Shown here piece by piece: positions 34,954 through 46,540 of a DNA stretch of 64,000 bases (its first letter is position 1; each line of letters starts with the position of its first letter). The DNA lies in the NCBI RefSeq assembly GCF_020360975.1, contig NW_025408669.1:2418001-2482000 (forward strand). The letters run 5' to 3'. This stretch comes from Hirsutella rhossiliensis. Lineage: Eukaryota; Ascomycota; Sordariomycetes; Hypocreales; Ophiocordycipitaceae. The translations under genes were made by a program, and so were the position numbers. The notes under the pieces are model-generated. The model made no database searches. It was not told the origin of the DNA and was given only the letters and a program-made list of their open reading frames with translations.

Positions 34954-37668
34954 TTAGATGGCAGCCGCAAAGATGGCGCCCACGACCACGGCGGCCATTG
35001 GTGCGCGCCACGCAGTAGCGCCGGCCGTCACCATCGGCGGGCTGTAGCCCCCGGGGCCGCAACTGACGCAAGAAGCAGTTGGCTTGGTCACCATGCTGAT
35101 GGTGCCGGGGACGTTGTTGACGGCCTGGTTGGGAGGCACTTGCGCGGGATAAGTCTCGACGGGACGCGACTGAGGGGAGATCTCGAGAGGCGTCAACGGT
35201 GCCGGGAAAGAAGCCTGTTCCGGAGGGTTCTGGACGGGAAAGTGGACGTTCTTGGACGGCGGCTGAGCGGGAGACGTTGGGACCGAAGTCACAACGACCG
35301 GAGGTGGCATGCGGCAGTCGGTGCAGCCGGGGACGGGTGTGGGACTAGGGCCCGTGGTCATGGGCTTAACAGTGACGATGTCCGTCGTCGTAATCTTCTG
35401 GCCGGGCACGCAGCCGTGCTCGCCCTTGGTGCAGGTATGCGTCCGGGGAATGGTCCAGGTGGCCGTGATGTCGGTCCACGGCTGTTTGGTGGACGTGAGA
35501 ACCTCGGTCGTAGCGTAACCCTTGCCACAGTCCTGGCCGTGGCAGTCGGTCACGGTGTACGTCTTGGTGGTGACGATGACGGACGTGATAATGGTCGTCG
35601 AGAGAGCGGCGGTCGCACTCTGGGATGGGCACCAGGTTGTCGTGCCCGTGATAGTTTCCGTGGTGACGGAGTCGGCAGGGCAGTCGGTCACGGAGGGAGG
35701 GCAGGACGTGACGGCGTATGTGCGAGTGCTCGTAAAGGTGGAAGTGTACGTGAGCAGGTCCGAAGAGTAGGTGGATGGGCCCGAGTAGTTGGGCAGTGCC
35801 GAAGAAGAGGTAGACAGGTCCGGGTCGGAGTCGCTGGGCAGTTCTGAGTAGGTGGACGGGTCCGAAGAGTCGTTGGGCAGGTCCGAGGGGTTGGGAGGCA
35901 GGTCCGAGGAGTAGGTGAACGTTGACGGGTCCGAAGAGTCGCTGGGCAGGTCCGAAGAATATGTAGGCAGACCGGAGGCGTTGTACCAGCTCGAAGTGGA
36001 CGAGCTCGCGATGGGCCGAGAAGTGATGTCGGCAGGCCTGCTAGAAACGGTGCTGGTGATACCGCCGCGGCCCTTGGTGGAAGTCAAATTGGAGATGGGC
36101 GCCGAGGTGGGACGGGCAGACGACGGCGTTGTCGTGTACTGGGCACCGCACTCGCCGACGACGGAGGGAACCGAGTCGGGACCCTTCCCGATGGCGACGA
36201 GGTGGGAGCCGCAGTCCTCATTGTTGGCCACATGAAGGTTGCGGTTGTCCCAGTCGTACACGACGTAGGCGGCACGCAGGAACGTGTCACCCAGAACGGG
36301 GAAATCTAGAGTTGGTCTCTCGTTAGCACCGAGAGGTACTTTTCCCGCGCAATTCAACCCCTTGTTGCCTCCCTCTCCGCTTGCCTCCGAGTCTCGGTAG
36401 ACGATAAGACTTGAGGACTCACCATCATCGCGGGTGACGCCGAGCACGCACACGCCATTGGCGGACTGATGCCAGATGAAGTCGTTGTACGGGACTTTGA
36501 TGACCGTCTTGCCAAACTTGAAGTCGACACGGCCCTTGGAGTTGCCGATGGAGCATGGAACCTCGTACAGGTTGGTGCCCTGAGCAGGGGGCTTGGCCTC
36601 GGGGAAGGCGGCCAAGATCTTGTCGAAGATTGCGCTGGGGAGGGCACTGACAGTGTAGCCGCTGTCTAGCAAGACGGCCTGGCCGTTGGGCTTATCGAAG
36701 GCGTTGACCACGGAGCCGTTGGGCTGAGTGATGGAGATGCCGTCAAGGTAGACCCAGTAGCGGGTCAGGCCGTCGGGAGACTGGGCGGCGGGGACAATGG
36801 GCCGCTTCTCGAGAGGACCCGAGAACTTTTTGGTGTCGAGGCCGCCGAAGACAACGGAGCCACGCTTACTCTCGATGGAGCGGATGTCGAGGGAGAAGGC
36901 GCGACTGTTGGTGAAGCCCTGCGTGGCCAAATTGTCGATGACGGTGGGGTAGTGGCTGTTCCAGCCGTCGAGGTTTGGGCCGGCGCCGAGGATGCCGGTG
37001 ACGGCGAACTCGGACGCTGTGGCGACGCCCAGGAGCTGCTGGCTGAGCTTGGAGGCTGGTAGCAAGGGCTGTCAGTTTGGCCTTGAGATGGACTTGGTGC
37101 ATAAGGCAGTGAGGAGTTGCAAGGATGTATGGGTATGTGATGTGAGGTGCATGTAAATCATTATGGATATACAAGGTTAAGAGTGTGTGAGTGAGAGAGA
37201 GTGAGTGAGCGAGCATCATGTCCACTTACAGCCAATTTGCACATAGTCGTAGCCGTACTCGAGGTTGGCAAAGCCGGTACCGTAGTTGATGGTCGAGTTC
37301 CTCTTGACGTCTACAAACGTCTGGGAGCCGTTGAATCGGCCAAAGTTCTGGCAAAAGGCCGGGTCTGCCGATTTGCTGCAGGTTGGATTGACCCAGAGCT
37401 CGTCGGAGCCCGTGTCGAAGTTGACGCTGACAGCCTGGGAGGGGGTGCCGAGCTTGACCTCGATGGAGTAGAAGAAGCCCAATTTCCGGGGAGCGAGGCC
37501 AACGTCGTTCTGTCGGCGGAAGACGCGGTCTTTTGCAGGAGCGCCGTCGACGACGGTGATGGGATAACGGATCATGCCGGGCATCTCGACCATCTGGTTG
37601 TCGGCGGGGATGCCGCTGAGGGCATGGACGACAAGCGGCAGGACCGCGAGGGGCCAAAGAGGGGCCAT
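34954..37668 (-). CDS. GPI-anchored pepsin-like aspartyl protease (yapsin type)
   Basis: Three exons: 37230-37668, 36423-37055 and 34954-36305, 807 residues. A signal peptide (residues about 1-19) and a pro-region ending near KDRVFRRQ (a possible basic processing site) precede the catalytic domain. The first active site is FDTGSDELWV (Asp85), the second LLDSGYTVSALP (Asp277), where the residue after Gly is Tyr rather than Thr/Ser; the yapsin-like VVFGGLDTKKFSG lies between. The rest is a Ser/Thr/Pro-rich stalk with SSDLPSDSSDPST-type repeats and Cys-containing TYTVTDC modules, ending in a hydrophobic GPI-attachment signal. Intron 36306-36422 is 117 nt and open in frame; intron 37056-37229 is unusually long (174 nt). 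Probably a cell-surface protease. Confidence 0.9.
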
Positions 37669-39935
37669 GATGATGGCCTGGCAAGCACTGTTTCTCTCCT
37701 TTTTCCGTCCTGTACCCTCCTTTGCCTATTCTGCCGGCGTAATGAGTGACCGGCGGACGAATAACAAGATGGACACCAACGTGTCAAGCCTAGGAAACAG
37801 GAAAAAAGGAAACAAGTAAATCCAAGAAAGGAAAGAGATCTATTAAAGGACTGTGACGAAGTAGAGAATGACCAAAGTTGGAAGACAGACCGGGGGGGGG
37901 GGAAGAGAGGGGGGGAAGGGAATGGGAAAGAGAGAGGGAAAAGGGGATCACCAAAGGGAGCATGCCGCCACACAGGAGCCACGCTGTATATATTCGTAGT
38001 TGCATGTCCAATGGTGGTCAGAAGCAGACGAGACCAACAGGCCGGTAGGGCTTGAGTGACACATGCATGAGCGAGAGGAGGCCATCGAGGTGGAGGCTCC
38101 GCGGACGCTTGTACCGATCACGGTGAGCGAGACGCCCATTTTGCCTGTCTTGACACGCGTTGACTGTGGGTAAGCAAAAGCAAACACGGCCTCTAGGGGG
38201 TGCGTGTTCCTTTTTTGGTGCTGATGCGGAGGAAGAAGGAAAAAAAGGGAGGGGGGTGGTGAAGTGGATGGATGCATGTGGGCGGAAATGAGGAGCGGCA
38301 AGGGAGCTGCGCGTCGCTCTTGCCAGCGGGGGGTTGGACCCGAGAGGAAGGGCCCGGAAAGGAAGGAAGGGCCAAGGAGCCGAGAGGCAGAAGGAGCGAG
38401 GCATAACGTTGTGCGCATGCGCATAAGTCACTGGGCATTGCGACACCGGTACTGCAAGTCTGAGAGCCTGGTGCTGTTCTATTACCCCGTCCTGTACGAC
38501 GACGGACTGTGCAGACGTAGAGCTCTCTAATTTTGCACACAAAATCATCAAGCAAGACGCCTGTTCTGTTCTACCCCTGAGAAACGCCCCGTGGCCCGCC
38601 GACAGCAAACATGCATGCATGGCGTTGGCCGCGGTCTGCCGTTGATCAGATGCCGCCAACAAGGGAAGGGGTCTTGGCGCATCAGTAGCCGTCGTCCAGT
38701 TTGAAGAGCAACCAGAGTTGGATCCTTCTCTACGGAGTACTGTAGGTATTGAAAGCCCCAGTCCCTTCACACTCTCTCACCCCTGTCCTGCCTCGACACA
38801 AGCTGCGCACGCACGCTCAGGCACCGATAAACGCAGGGGCCGCCAGAGCGGCTGCGGCTACAGAAGAAAAGGGGCGGCGCGGATGCTGCTCGCGGGCGAC
38901 CTTTTCTCTGTCATCCATTATCATCACAATTCTTCTTTTTCCCTTTCTTTTTCTCTCAGCTAGTCTCTCCTCGTGCCGGCTTGTAACACAGTAGCGCCAA
39001 CGGGCGGGAGCAAACCCGCCTCAGCCAAGGAAGGCTCTTGGCTCGGCCATTTATCCCCTCTTGCTGCCGGGCTTCTTCGACATGCATTATGCCCTCCAAT
39101 TGTAGGTGGACAGATGGCGGGAAAACGCAGGACCAACTCGCCTCTGTTTCAGGCTTCGCCGTCATCAAATCATGAGACACGCATGCGCCGCCCTACATGG
39201 CACATGCACGTTGGCGACCACCTCCGCCGCCATCCGGGGCATCGATCCATCCGGGCGCTTCACTGACGACAATGAAGACTCTCAGACACGCACAAGCAGA
39301 TTGATGAAGAGACGGCGTCGACAGCTCGTGGCGATTAGTTTCTCAGCTGCTTCCGCACGTTGCAGAGGTTGAATGCCGCCGTGATTAGATGAACAAGCCC
39401 ACCCTGGCTGCCAAGAGCAAGCACTCTGGGGTAATACTACCCGGACACACGGTATTATTGACGCCAAGCCTTCAATGCTGATCCACAGGCGAGTGGAGAG
39501 CGAAAAGCAGCAAGCACAAGCGAAGGCGTGCGACAGCCAGGGAGGCCGGTGGTGTCCCCTCGCCCCCACCCCGAACCTCGACGCTTCTGCCTCTCGCTCC
39601 CAAGGCGTGCTGGACGTTGGCTGAAACACGTCTTTCCAGATTGTCGGGGCTGAGTCGAACTCGCCAGGCAAAGACATTAGGGCGCGAATCGAAACGAGCC
39701 CCGCCAACGCAGCGTCGACTCTCACTCGACGACCTAGAGGTTGCTCTTATTCTAGACTTTCTGGGCCCGGTGATGCTCTCGACGTCTCCCTGCAAAAGTT
39801 GATTTTGAGCAATGCCATGCGAGACAACAGGATCAGGTGTTTCAATGGCTAACCTACACAGGTACACGCAATTAGGTAGTACGTTTTAATCCCCCATCAC
39901 CCTCCTTGTTCCTCCTTCCTGCGCGCCGGCCCTCG
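37669..39935. other. Intergenic region, 2.3 kb
   Basis: The left part is the promoter and leader of the aspartyl protease gene, with strong pyrimidine bias on its coding strand (about 37890-37940). A 250-codon minus-strand frame (38018-38770) has no recognisable protein character. The right end holds the 3' region of the glutathione peroxidase gene. Nothing else recognised. Confidence 0.5.
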
Positions 39936-40509
39936 TCACTTGCTGTCGTCGAGCTCGGCGAGAATGGGCTGCTCGAGGGTCTCGGGCTTGGTGGTGCTGG
40001 CCCAGCGGCCCTTGACCTTTCCATCGCGGCCGACGAGGAACTTCTCAAAGTTCCACTTGACGCGCTTGAGGCCCATCAGCCCCGGCTTCTCCTCCTTGAG
40101 CCACTGGTACAGCGGACTGGCCGCGTCGCCGTTGACCTCGACCTTTTGCATAATGGGGAAGCTGACGCCGTAGTTGACCTGGCAAAAGTTTTGGATTTCG
40201 TCGTCGGAGCCGGGCTCCTGCGAGCCAAACTGGTTGCAGGGGAAGCCGAGGATGACAAAGTCGTCGGGGTGCTTTTCCTTGATGGACTTGTAGAGCGTCT
40301 CGAGGCCGGCGTACTGGGGCGTGAAGCCGCACTTGGAGGCCGTGTTGACAATGAGGACAACCTTGCCCTTGTAGTCGGCCAGAGGCACCTCTTGCCCGCG
40401 CTCTACATGGCACCCATCCTGATTAGCCGGCCACACAAGAGCTCGGGGGGACAGCGAGTCGCCTACTGTCAAGCGGCTTGAAGTCGTAGAAGCTCGTCGC
40501 CGAGGACAT
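39936..40509 (-). CDS. Glutathione-peroxidase-like thiol peroxidase (Gpx3/Hyr1 type)
   Basis: Two exons, 40467-40509 and 39936-40402, 169 residues. A 64-nt intron (GTAGGC, branch CTAAT, acceptor TGTAG) joins MSSATSFYDFKPLD to KRGQEVPLADYKGK. The peroxidatic Cys39 is in NTASKCGF; Cys70 is in FPCNQF and Cys88 in IQNFC. Their spacing matches yeast Gpx3 Cys36, Cys64 and Cys82 with a three-residue insertion, so the atypical two-Cys, thioredoxin-reduced mechanism is likely. The WNF motif of the catalytic tetrad is present near VKWNFEKF. Role: reduction of peroxides and possibly peroxide sensing to a Yap1-type factor. Cytosolic; no targeting signal. Confidence 0.93.
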
Positions 40510-41448
40510 GGTGACGAGGAGTCGATGTGGGCGGCCGTAGATGGCAGAGGGAGCTGTCGACGGTCGGGCGGCGGCGGCGGTGGTCAGGATCGAGGGAGGA
40601 GTGCAGATGGACAGAGGTGTCTTTGCGCACGTCGCGATTTGGGGGACTCTGGAAGCGCAAAAAAGTTGGCGGCCTGCTTGGTGACAAATGGCAGGACGAT
40701 TCATGGGCAATTTGGAGCTTTTATTGCCTCCTGTTCTCCTGTTGGCCGTCGTGGCAGGAAGAGGCCGCGGCAGCTCAGGCTTCCGAGGAACCCCGCGACG
40801 TCTGCTGCGACACGCTTGCCCTGTTAGGTAAGCGGGCAGGGTACCTGCTCGGCAGCTCAGCGAAACGTGCCTCGGCATCGAGCTCCCGCGCCTTGTCTCA
40901 GGCTTCGCACGGAGACGAGTGTGTGTAACTTTGCATAGTTGCAGCACACCAAGGCGTGCTACCCTACATAAACCAGCATGCCTCGGTGCAGTTGCGCGAC
41001 AAGAAGCCAAAAGGACAGAGAGGAACAAGGAGGTAAGTTAGGTATCTACCTAGGTACTGTACTTAGATACCTCAGTATCCGGCGAGCTTGCTGGCACCAA
41101 CAAGTGCTTTGTACCTCGAGACTCCGTCATCGGGTACACCTACAGTACCTACCTACCTACCTACCCTGATTACCCCTACAGCACGCCGAGGGGCAACGGC
41201 CAGCCAGACTGTGATAAATGATGCAGATGATTGGCGGCGTCCAAGGTTGCCAGAGGCAGAGGCCAGGAACCCGCAATTCTAAATTCGACTCCAATCTCCA
41301 TCCTCGCCCGGACGCCTCTCCCGCCCTCCGCGTCGACGAGAGCCCTCAACTCTGATCGTGTGTCAGCTCCCTCGTGCGACCCCGCTTGCGTCATCGCCCA
41401 GTATCCAGTTTGGACCAAAGCTACTACCTTTGCTTCGAGGCCACGGCC
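40510..41448. promoter_or_regulatory. Divergent promoter of glutathione peroxidase and Tda3-like genes
   Basis: This is 939 bp between head-to-head starts. The minus-strand frame that extends upstream of the peroxidase start lacks conserved sequence and is treated as leader. It contains two clusters of TACCTA/TAGGTA units (about 41040-41061 and 41136-41165). Confidence 0.5.
41136..41165. repeat. TACCTACC tetranucleotide cluster
   Basis: ACACCTACAGTACCT is followed by four ACCT units. A related TAGGTATCTACCTAGGTACT block lies at about 41040-41059. Same motif family as at 27901 and 57250. Confidence 0.6.
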
Positions 41449-42839
41449 ATGGACCGAAAGCGAAACATTGTCATCGTCGGTGCGTTCCGTGCCAGTCCCG
41501 CCCGTTGGGTCCCGCAGAACTAACAAGCGCCGTTGCTGCACGCACAGGCGGCGGCATCATCGGTTGCACAACGGCCTACTATCTTACCCGCCACCCCAAG
41601 TTTAATCCGGCCCTCCACACCGTCACCTTGCTCGAGGCCGCCTCGGGCGTGGCAGCCGGCGCGTCGGGCAGAGCCGGCGGCCTGCTGGCCCTCTGGGCGT
41701 ATCCCGCCTGCCTGGTCCCGCTCTCGTACAAACTGCATGCCGAATTGGCCGCCGAGCACGACGGAGCCGGGAAATGGGGCTATCGGAAGCTCACTTGCGG
41801 CAGCTTGCAGGCCACCGTCTCGACGCAAAGAATCGCCGAGCTGCAAAGGTCCGGGGAAGACGCCAGGGCCTGGCAGAAGCTGCCCAAGCTGGACACCGCC
41901 GCCGAAGACCTGCTGGAGCCTGGGGCTCTGCCCAGAGACTTGGACTGGGTCGACCGAGACTCAGTCGCCCAGTGGGCCGAGATGGGAAGCCCCGGGGCCA
42001 CCGAGACATCTCAGGTCCACCCCTTGCACTTCACAAACTCCATGGCCGAGCTGGCCCAGAAGGCGGGCGTCGAGCTGAGGACGCACGCCAAGGTGACGAA
42101 CCTCGTCGCTTCAAAATCAGGCGTCCAAAAGGTCGAATACTGGGACAGGCAAGCCGACGAGCAGAGGGAAGTCAACGACGTGACGGATATTGTCGTCACC
42201 GCTGGCCCCTGGACAGGACGCTTGCTGCCACGATCCAAGGTCGAGGGCCTGAGAGCCCACAGTGTCGTCTACGAGGCTGATGTGAGTCCATTCGCCGTCT
42301 TCACCGACATCCAGCTGCCGCCCGACTTTGTCCCGGAGCATCGCGCCGCCAAGGGACAGAAGAGGATGCACAAGGGGTCCGTCGATCCCGAGATTTACGC
42401 GCGGCCTTTCAGCGAGGTCTACGCATGCGGTGAGTGACCACGCCCCGGCTCGTCGCCGATGCCGATGCTCATGCGCGCACACAAAGGCGAGCCCGACACT
42501 GCGATCCCCTTGCCGGAGACGGCAGACGAGGTGCAGTGCGACCAAGCCCAATGCGACGACATCATCTCGTACATTGCGACAGTGAGTCCGGTCCTCGGCG
42601 CCGCGCCCATCAAGGCCAAGCAGGCGTGCTACCTTCCGCGCCACATGCGCTTCGGCCAGGAGAGCGGGCCCTTGCTGGGCGAGACGACTGTTCCGGGGCT
42701 GTGGGTTGCGGCCGGCCACACGTGCTGGGGCATTCAAAACGGCCCGGCCACGGGGAAGCTCATGTCCGAGCACCTTTTTGACGGCGCGGCGCAGAGCGCC
42801 GCTGTGGACAAGCTCGACCCGCGAAAGTTCAAGGTATGA
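41449..42839 (+). CDS. Tda3-like FAD-dependent (DAO family) oxidoreductase
   Basis: Three exons (41449-41479, 41548-42429, 42487-42839), 421 residues. The first splice creates the dinucleotide-binding motif NIVIVGGGIIGCTTAYYL (Gly11-x-Gly-x2-Gly16). It continues with SGVAAGASGRAGGLLA, typical of D-amino-acid-oxidase-fold proteins, and ends with ACYLPRHM and the substrate/FAD-closing WVAAGHTCWGIQNGPATGKL. This matches the fungal Tda3 family, whose yeast member is linked to endosome-to-Golgi retrograde sorting; the substrate is not established. Cytosolic or membrane-peripheral; no signal peptide. The introns are 68 and 57 nt with standard signals. Confidence 0.87.
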
Positions 42840-43233
42840 GGCCGGCGCCTGGTCGGGAGGGATTTGCGAGGGCGTTGGCTGCCGTTCGTCACGGACGAGG
42901 CGTCGGAGACGGGTGCTCGACGAATAGACGTGTGCGTAGGATAAACAGATTGACTGTGATGCGGCATCGACAACGCCAAGAATGATCGGTGGAATTTTCG
43001 CTCATCTGGGTAGATGCGACTGTTGGTGCCGCAAACTGAGGGAAATCAGGGTCTAAAAAAGGGTCCTAGACAGCCGGAGCGGGTCCAGCCGTGTGGCCTT
43101 ATCGATAACAAATTTCGGACGGGAAAATTTGGGGTCCTGCCATCTGCACCTCCCGCGAGCCCAGGCAAAAGTCCCTTCGACTCTCACCGACCGCACGAAC
43201 CCCATCCATTGCCCTTGCAGAAAACTCCAGACC
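42840..43233 (+). promoter_or_regulatory. Promoter/leader of the Nop16 gene
   Basis: This 394-bp region separates the Tda3-like stop from the Nop16 start on the same strand. It holds a PAC/RRPE-like site at 42991-43006. The sequence TTGCAG at 43215-43220 could be the acceptor of a leader intron. Confidence 0.45.
42991..43006 (-). promoter_or_regulatory. PAC/RRPE-like ribosome-biogenesis element
   Basis: Read on the minus strand it is GATGAGCGAAAATTCC: the PAC core GATGAG directly followed by an RRPE-like GAAAATT. It lies about 230 bp upstream of Nop16. In budding yeast these two motifs mark ribosome-biogenesis genes. Confidence 0.35.
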
Positions 43234-44011
43234 ATGGGCCGCGAGCTGCAGAAGAAGAAGCGGCGCTCCATGCGCCAGCCCGTCCGGCCCAAGAAGCCAA
43301 CCAAGGTGCTCAACCCGCGGGGCAACAGCATCATTGCGCAGAACTGGTACGCTCGCCCCTCGCAATGACCCGGGAGGCAAGGCAAGGGAAAGAGGGTGGG
43401 AGGTGATGGAGAAGGCTGACGCGATGGGCTGCTCCTGCAGGGACAAGAAGGAGACGCTGGCGCAAAACTATCGTCGCCTGGGCCTCGTTGCGCGCCTCAA
43501 GGCTCCCACGGGCGGCATCGAGAAGAAACTCGGCTCCGGCCCTGCCGCCGCCGCCGCGCCGTCGGATCCCTTCGGCATCGCCTCCGTCGACAAGGTGGTC
43601 GTCTCCGAGGCGCGCGTCGAGCGCGACGCCGCCGGCAACATCACGCGCGTCCTCGGCCGGGACGGCCACGACAACCCGCTCAACGACCCGCTCTGCGCGC
43701 TCGAGGCCTCAGACCATGACGACGCCGACGACGACGCCGACGACGATGAATGGGGCGGCATCGCCGAGCAGGAAGAGGCCCGCGCCGCGCAGCCCAACGC
43801 CGTCGTCCGCTCGCTCATCGCGCAGGCGCACAACCCGGCGCCCAAGCGGCCGCGCCACCTGAGCGAGGCCGAGGCCGATTGGCTCCGCCGGCTGGTGGCC
43901 CGGCACGGCGACGACACGGCCGCCATGGCGCGGGACCGCAGGCTCAACCCGATGCAGCAGACGGCCGCCGACATTGGCCGCAGGATCGGCAGGTTGCCCC
44001 AGGCGGCGTGA
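43234..44011 (+). CDS. NOP16: Nop16-like 60S ribosome biogenesis protein
   Basis: Two exons, 43234-43346 and 43441-44011 (94-nt intron), 227 residues. The N-terminus MGRELQKKKRRSMRQPVRPKK is basic, as in Nop16. The splice joins NPRGNSIIAQNW to DKKETLAQNYRRLGLVARLK, the most conserved part of the family. The middle is acidic (Asp-rich, about residues 130-155). The C-terminus has LSEAEADWLRRLVARHGDD followed by MARDRRLNPMQQT, also typical. Nop16 is a nucleolar factor of large-subunit assembly. Confidence 0.92.
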
Positions 44012-44401
44012 GGGGGCAAGCCTCGCGTGCACACACTTGGGCGTTGCGGAGTTTTGATTCTGTCTTTTCAAACTTCTTTCTTGGGCTTGCACGGGGGCGG
44101 AGTCGGGTATGAGCAAAGAGCCATTCGCCGGCTTCATTTATACAGAAAAGAGTCCAATTTGCGAGGGGCCACACCGGCCCATCTATATACATACATGCCA
44201 AGGCCATTGGTATCTTCACGTAGCAAAGGAGGGGGAGGCTATGCTGTATGAAAAGTCACCACCGTAAACGCCGTAGAACGGGAACAAGACGAATGCCCAC
44301 AGCCCCGTCCAACAAACTGCCCCATCACAACCCCATGTCCGCCGTCCATTCCTCCAGGTCCGCCGATGCCATCATGCCGCCTCAATCAGCGCCATCAGTC
44401 A
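44012..44401. other. Convergent intergenic region
   Basis: 390 bp between converging genes; probably the two 3' untranslated regions. No other feature seen. Confidence 0.55.
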
Positions 44402-45370
44402 TTACGGGTGCCCACGGTCGTAGTTGCCCGCCGGGAACACCGCCGGCTCGTCCGTGTAGGGCCGATGCGGGGCACCGCCGTAGGGCACAGGCGCGGGGGG
44501 CGCCGCGACGCCGCCGCCCGAGGTGTACTCCGTGTCTTGGCGGAGGAAGTCGTTGTTGCCGTGGCTGCTGTCGGCGCGCGGCGGGAGAGAGCCGTAGCGG
44601 TCGGGGTCGCCAAAGTCGTCGGCGCTGTAGGGGTTGGCGGTGCCGTAGCGCCCCGTCTCGGCGTAGTGGGCGCCGGCGGCCTCCTGGTCGTCGAGGTTGA
44701 CGCGCTCGTAGTCCTCGTCGGCGGTGGAGAAGGCGGCCTTGTCGGGGTCGATGTTGGTGCTGTTGTCGGGCAGGCGCTGGTGGGAGTCGTAGCCGGGCAG
44801 GGTGCCGTGGAAGTTGTAGTACTTGAGGCAGTAGGAGCTGACCAGGGACGAGCCGACCCAGAGCAGGCTGCGCGATTTCACCGTGTTAGCTCGGCGTGCT
44901 CTCGGAAAGGGGCCAGGGACATACGTGGCGAAGACGCCGAGGCCGACAATGGCCTTGCTCAGGTTGCAGACCTGGCCGCACTGGTTGGCAGTGTTGTAGG
45001 CGGCCTGGGTGGCAAAGGCGGACAGCCACAGGACGGCGAAGAGAACGTCGATGACGAGCATGGCCTTGGGCTCGGCGATGCGGCGAGCCTGGGGCCAGCG
45101 GGGCGCCATGATGAGGTACAGCCACGCGGGTATGGACAAGAAGCACTGGAAAAGGAAGAGGGCATTCTCAGCGACCGGCAACGTGGGACACGGGTGGTGC
45201 GGGCTTACCACTGCAAAGGTCCAGGCATTGTTGACGACGACTTTTGCGTCTCTGCCGACAAAGACGGCAATCTCGAGGCACCAGATGGTGAAGCCAAAGA
45301 AGATCTGGGCCGTGTGCAGGCCCAGCTTGACGTGGGGGACGTATTCGGGGGCCCACTCGAGGTCGACCAT
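44402..45370 (-). CDS. Four-TM MARVEL-type membrane protein with a long acidic tail
   Basis: Three exons (45209-45370, 44925-45145, 44402-44867), 282 residues. Start chosen at 45370 (MVDLEWAPEYVPHVK); the frame upstream is a poly-Pro leader without conserved sequence. Four hydrophobic segments are visible, around LHTAQIFFGFTIWCLEIAVF, WTFAVCFLSIPAWLYLIM, AMLVIDVLFAVLWLSAFAT and VFATLLWVGSSLVSSYCL; the second and fourth are completed by splicing. The pattern fits fungal MARVEL-domain proteins of the plasma membrane. The tail has Tyr/Asp/Pro-rich repeats. Both introns (63 and 57 nt) are multiples of three without stops, so retained forms would stay in frame. Confidence 0.8.
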   Translation of the reverse strand: MVDLEWAPEYVPHVKLGLHTAQIFFGFTIWCLEIAVFVGRDAKVVVNNAWTFAVVSPHHPCPTLPVAENALFLFQCFLSIPAWLYLIMAPRWPQARRIAEPKAMLVIDVLFAVLWLSAFATQAAYNTANQCGQVCNLSKAIVGLGVFATYVPGPFPRARRANTVKSRSLLWVGSSLVSSYCLKYYNFHGTLPGYDSHQRLPDNSTNIDPDKAAFSTADEDYERVNLDDQEAAGAHYAETGRYGTANPYSADDFGDPDRYGSLPPRADSSHGNNDFLRQDTEYTSGGGVAAPPAPVPYGGAPHRPYTDEPAVFPAGNYDRGHP

Positions 45371-46540
45371 GGCTGGCGGCGGCGGCGGCGGTTGTTGTGG
45401 TGGTGGTGGAGGCGGGAGAAGATGTCGAGTCTTGGGGGCAAGCGACGATGACTCTCGTGGGAGACGCGAGACGCTGCGGGGCGGAGAAGGGGATCGCAGA
45501 AGGCGAAGGGGCCGGCGGTGGATGAGGAGGAGGAGAAGAGGGTGCTTGGTCGTCGGCGGCGTCGTCACGTCAGCGAGGCGAAAGGCAGCCGAATTGTTTG
45601 TAGGTGCGAGTTGGCTGTGCGAAGAGGGTTGTGGATCTCTGCACACGAAAGATGGTGAGGCTGAGTCTCCGTATCAGCGGTTGTACCTGTACTCGGTACA
45701 ACGTGTGCAGATGCAGGTGCAGACAAAGAAGCCGAGACGTGAGGTTCCGGGCAGCAGCGGCAGCGGTATTTCTTCTTCTTCCCTGTATCCGTATGTGCGT
45801 GTGCGTCGCACAAAGCAAAAAGAAAGCATGCAGCGGGAGAGAGTTGGTTGTTTTGTTTCCGCTTGTCGAGGTGCTTAATGGACGTCGAGGATCCCCCAGC
45901 CACTTGCACTGGGTGCTTGGTTCTTGCGGGGACCCGGCAGGCCCCGCCCATCATCCATCAGCCCCTTCAGGTTTCCCCCTCTCTTCTCGCTCTTAATTGA
46001 CTAACTTAACTTGCTGTCCCGGCGCCTGAGTGGACGCTCACCAGGGACGTGTCAGTGGGGAGGCAGGCCTAAAGTGCCTGTACTCTGTACCACGGAGCTA
46101 ATAATAGGCGCGGCAAGCCACCGGCCCGTGCTTGGCCCTGGGCGCCGTGGCAACCGCGAAAGCCACCCGCCGCCGCCCGTGGGGCTGTGCTGGCGGTTGC
46201 TGCGCGTCGCTTGACAAGATGGCGCTCATCCCCTCGCTCCCTCCCTCGCCTTGGCCTTTTCGATTCATGCTCGGCTGAGTACAATCCCTGGGGCATCGTG
46301 ATCCGTGCGTGCGGCGAAGGAAAAAGGGCCTGACTCAGCAACAACAAGGGGACGGCTCCAAATCTCTTTATTCATGCTTTCCCTGGCGCCTGGAAATCAC
46401 CACCAAGCACGTCTAGCCAAGATCCGGTTATCCTGTTTCAACTCCGGGCAGTGGTATCCAAGACTCCGTCAGGGACATTCCGACGAGGGGCAGCCAGCCA
46501 TACGCCAGGGGCCGCCCATCCATCCCCACGTATGCCCCCT
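45371..46540. other. Intergenic region, 1.2 kb
   Basis: It is the promoter of the MARVEL-type gene on the left and the 3' region of the MFS gene on the right. Short overlapping frames only; no recognisable gene. Confidence 0.5.

Noticed and set aside
34954..37065. Reading the aspartyl protease C-terminal frame as one uninterrupted 703-codon gene
   Set aside because: It would begin mid-domain and include 117 nt with perfect intron signals; splicing restores the continuous catalytic lobe.
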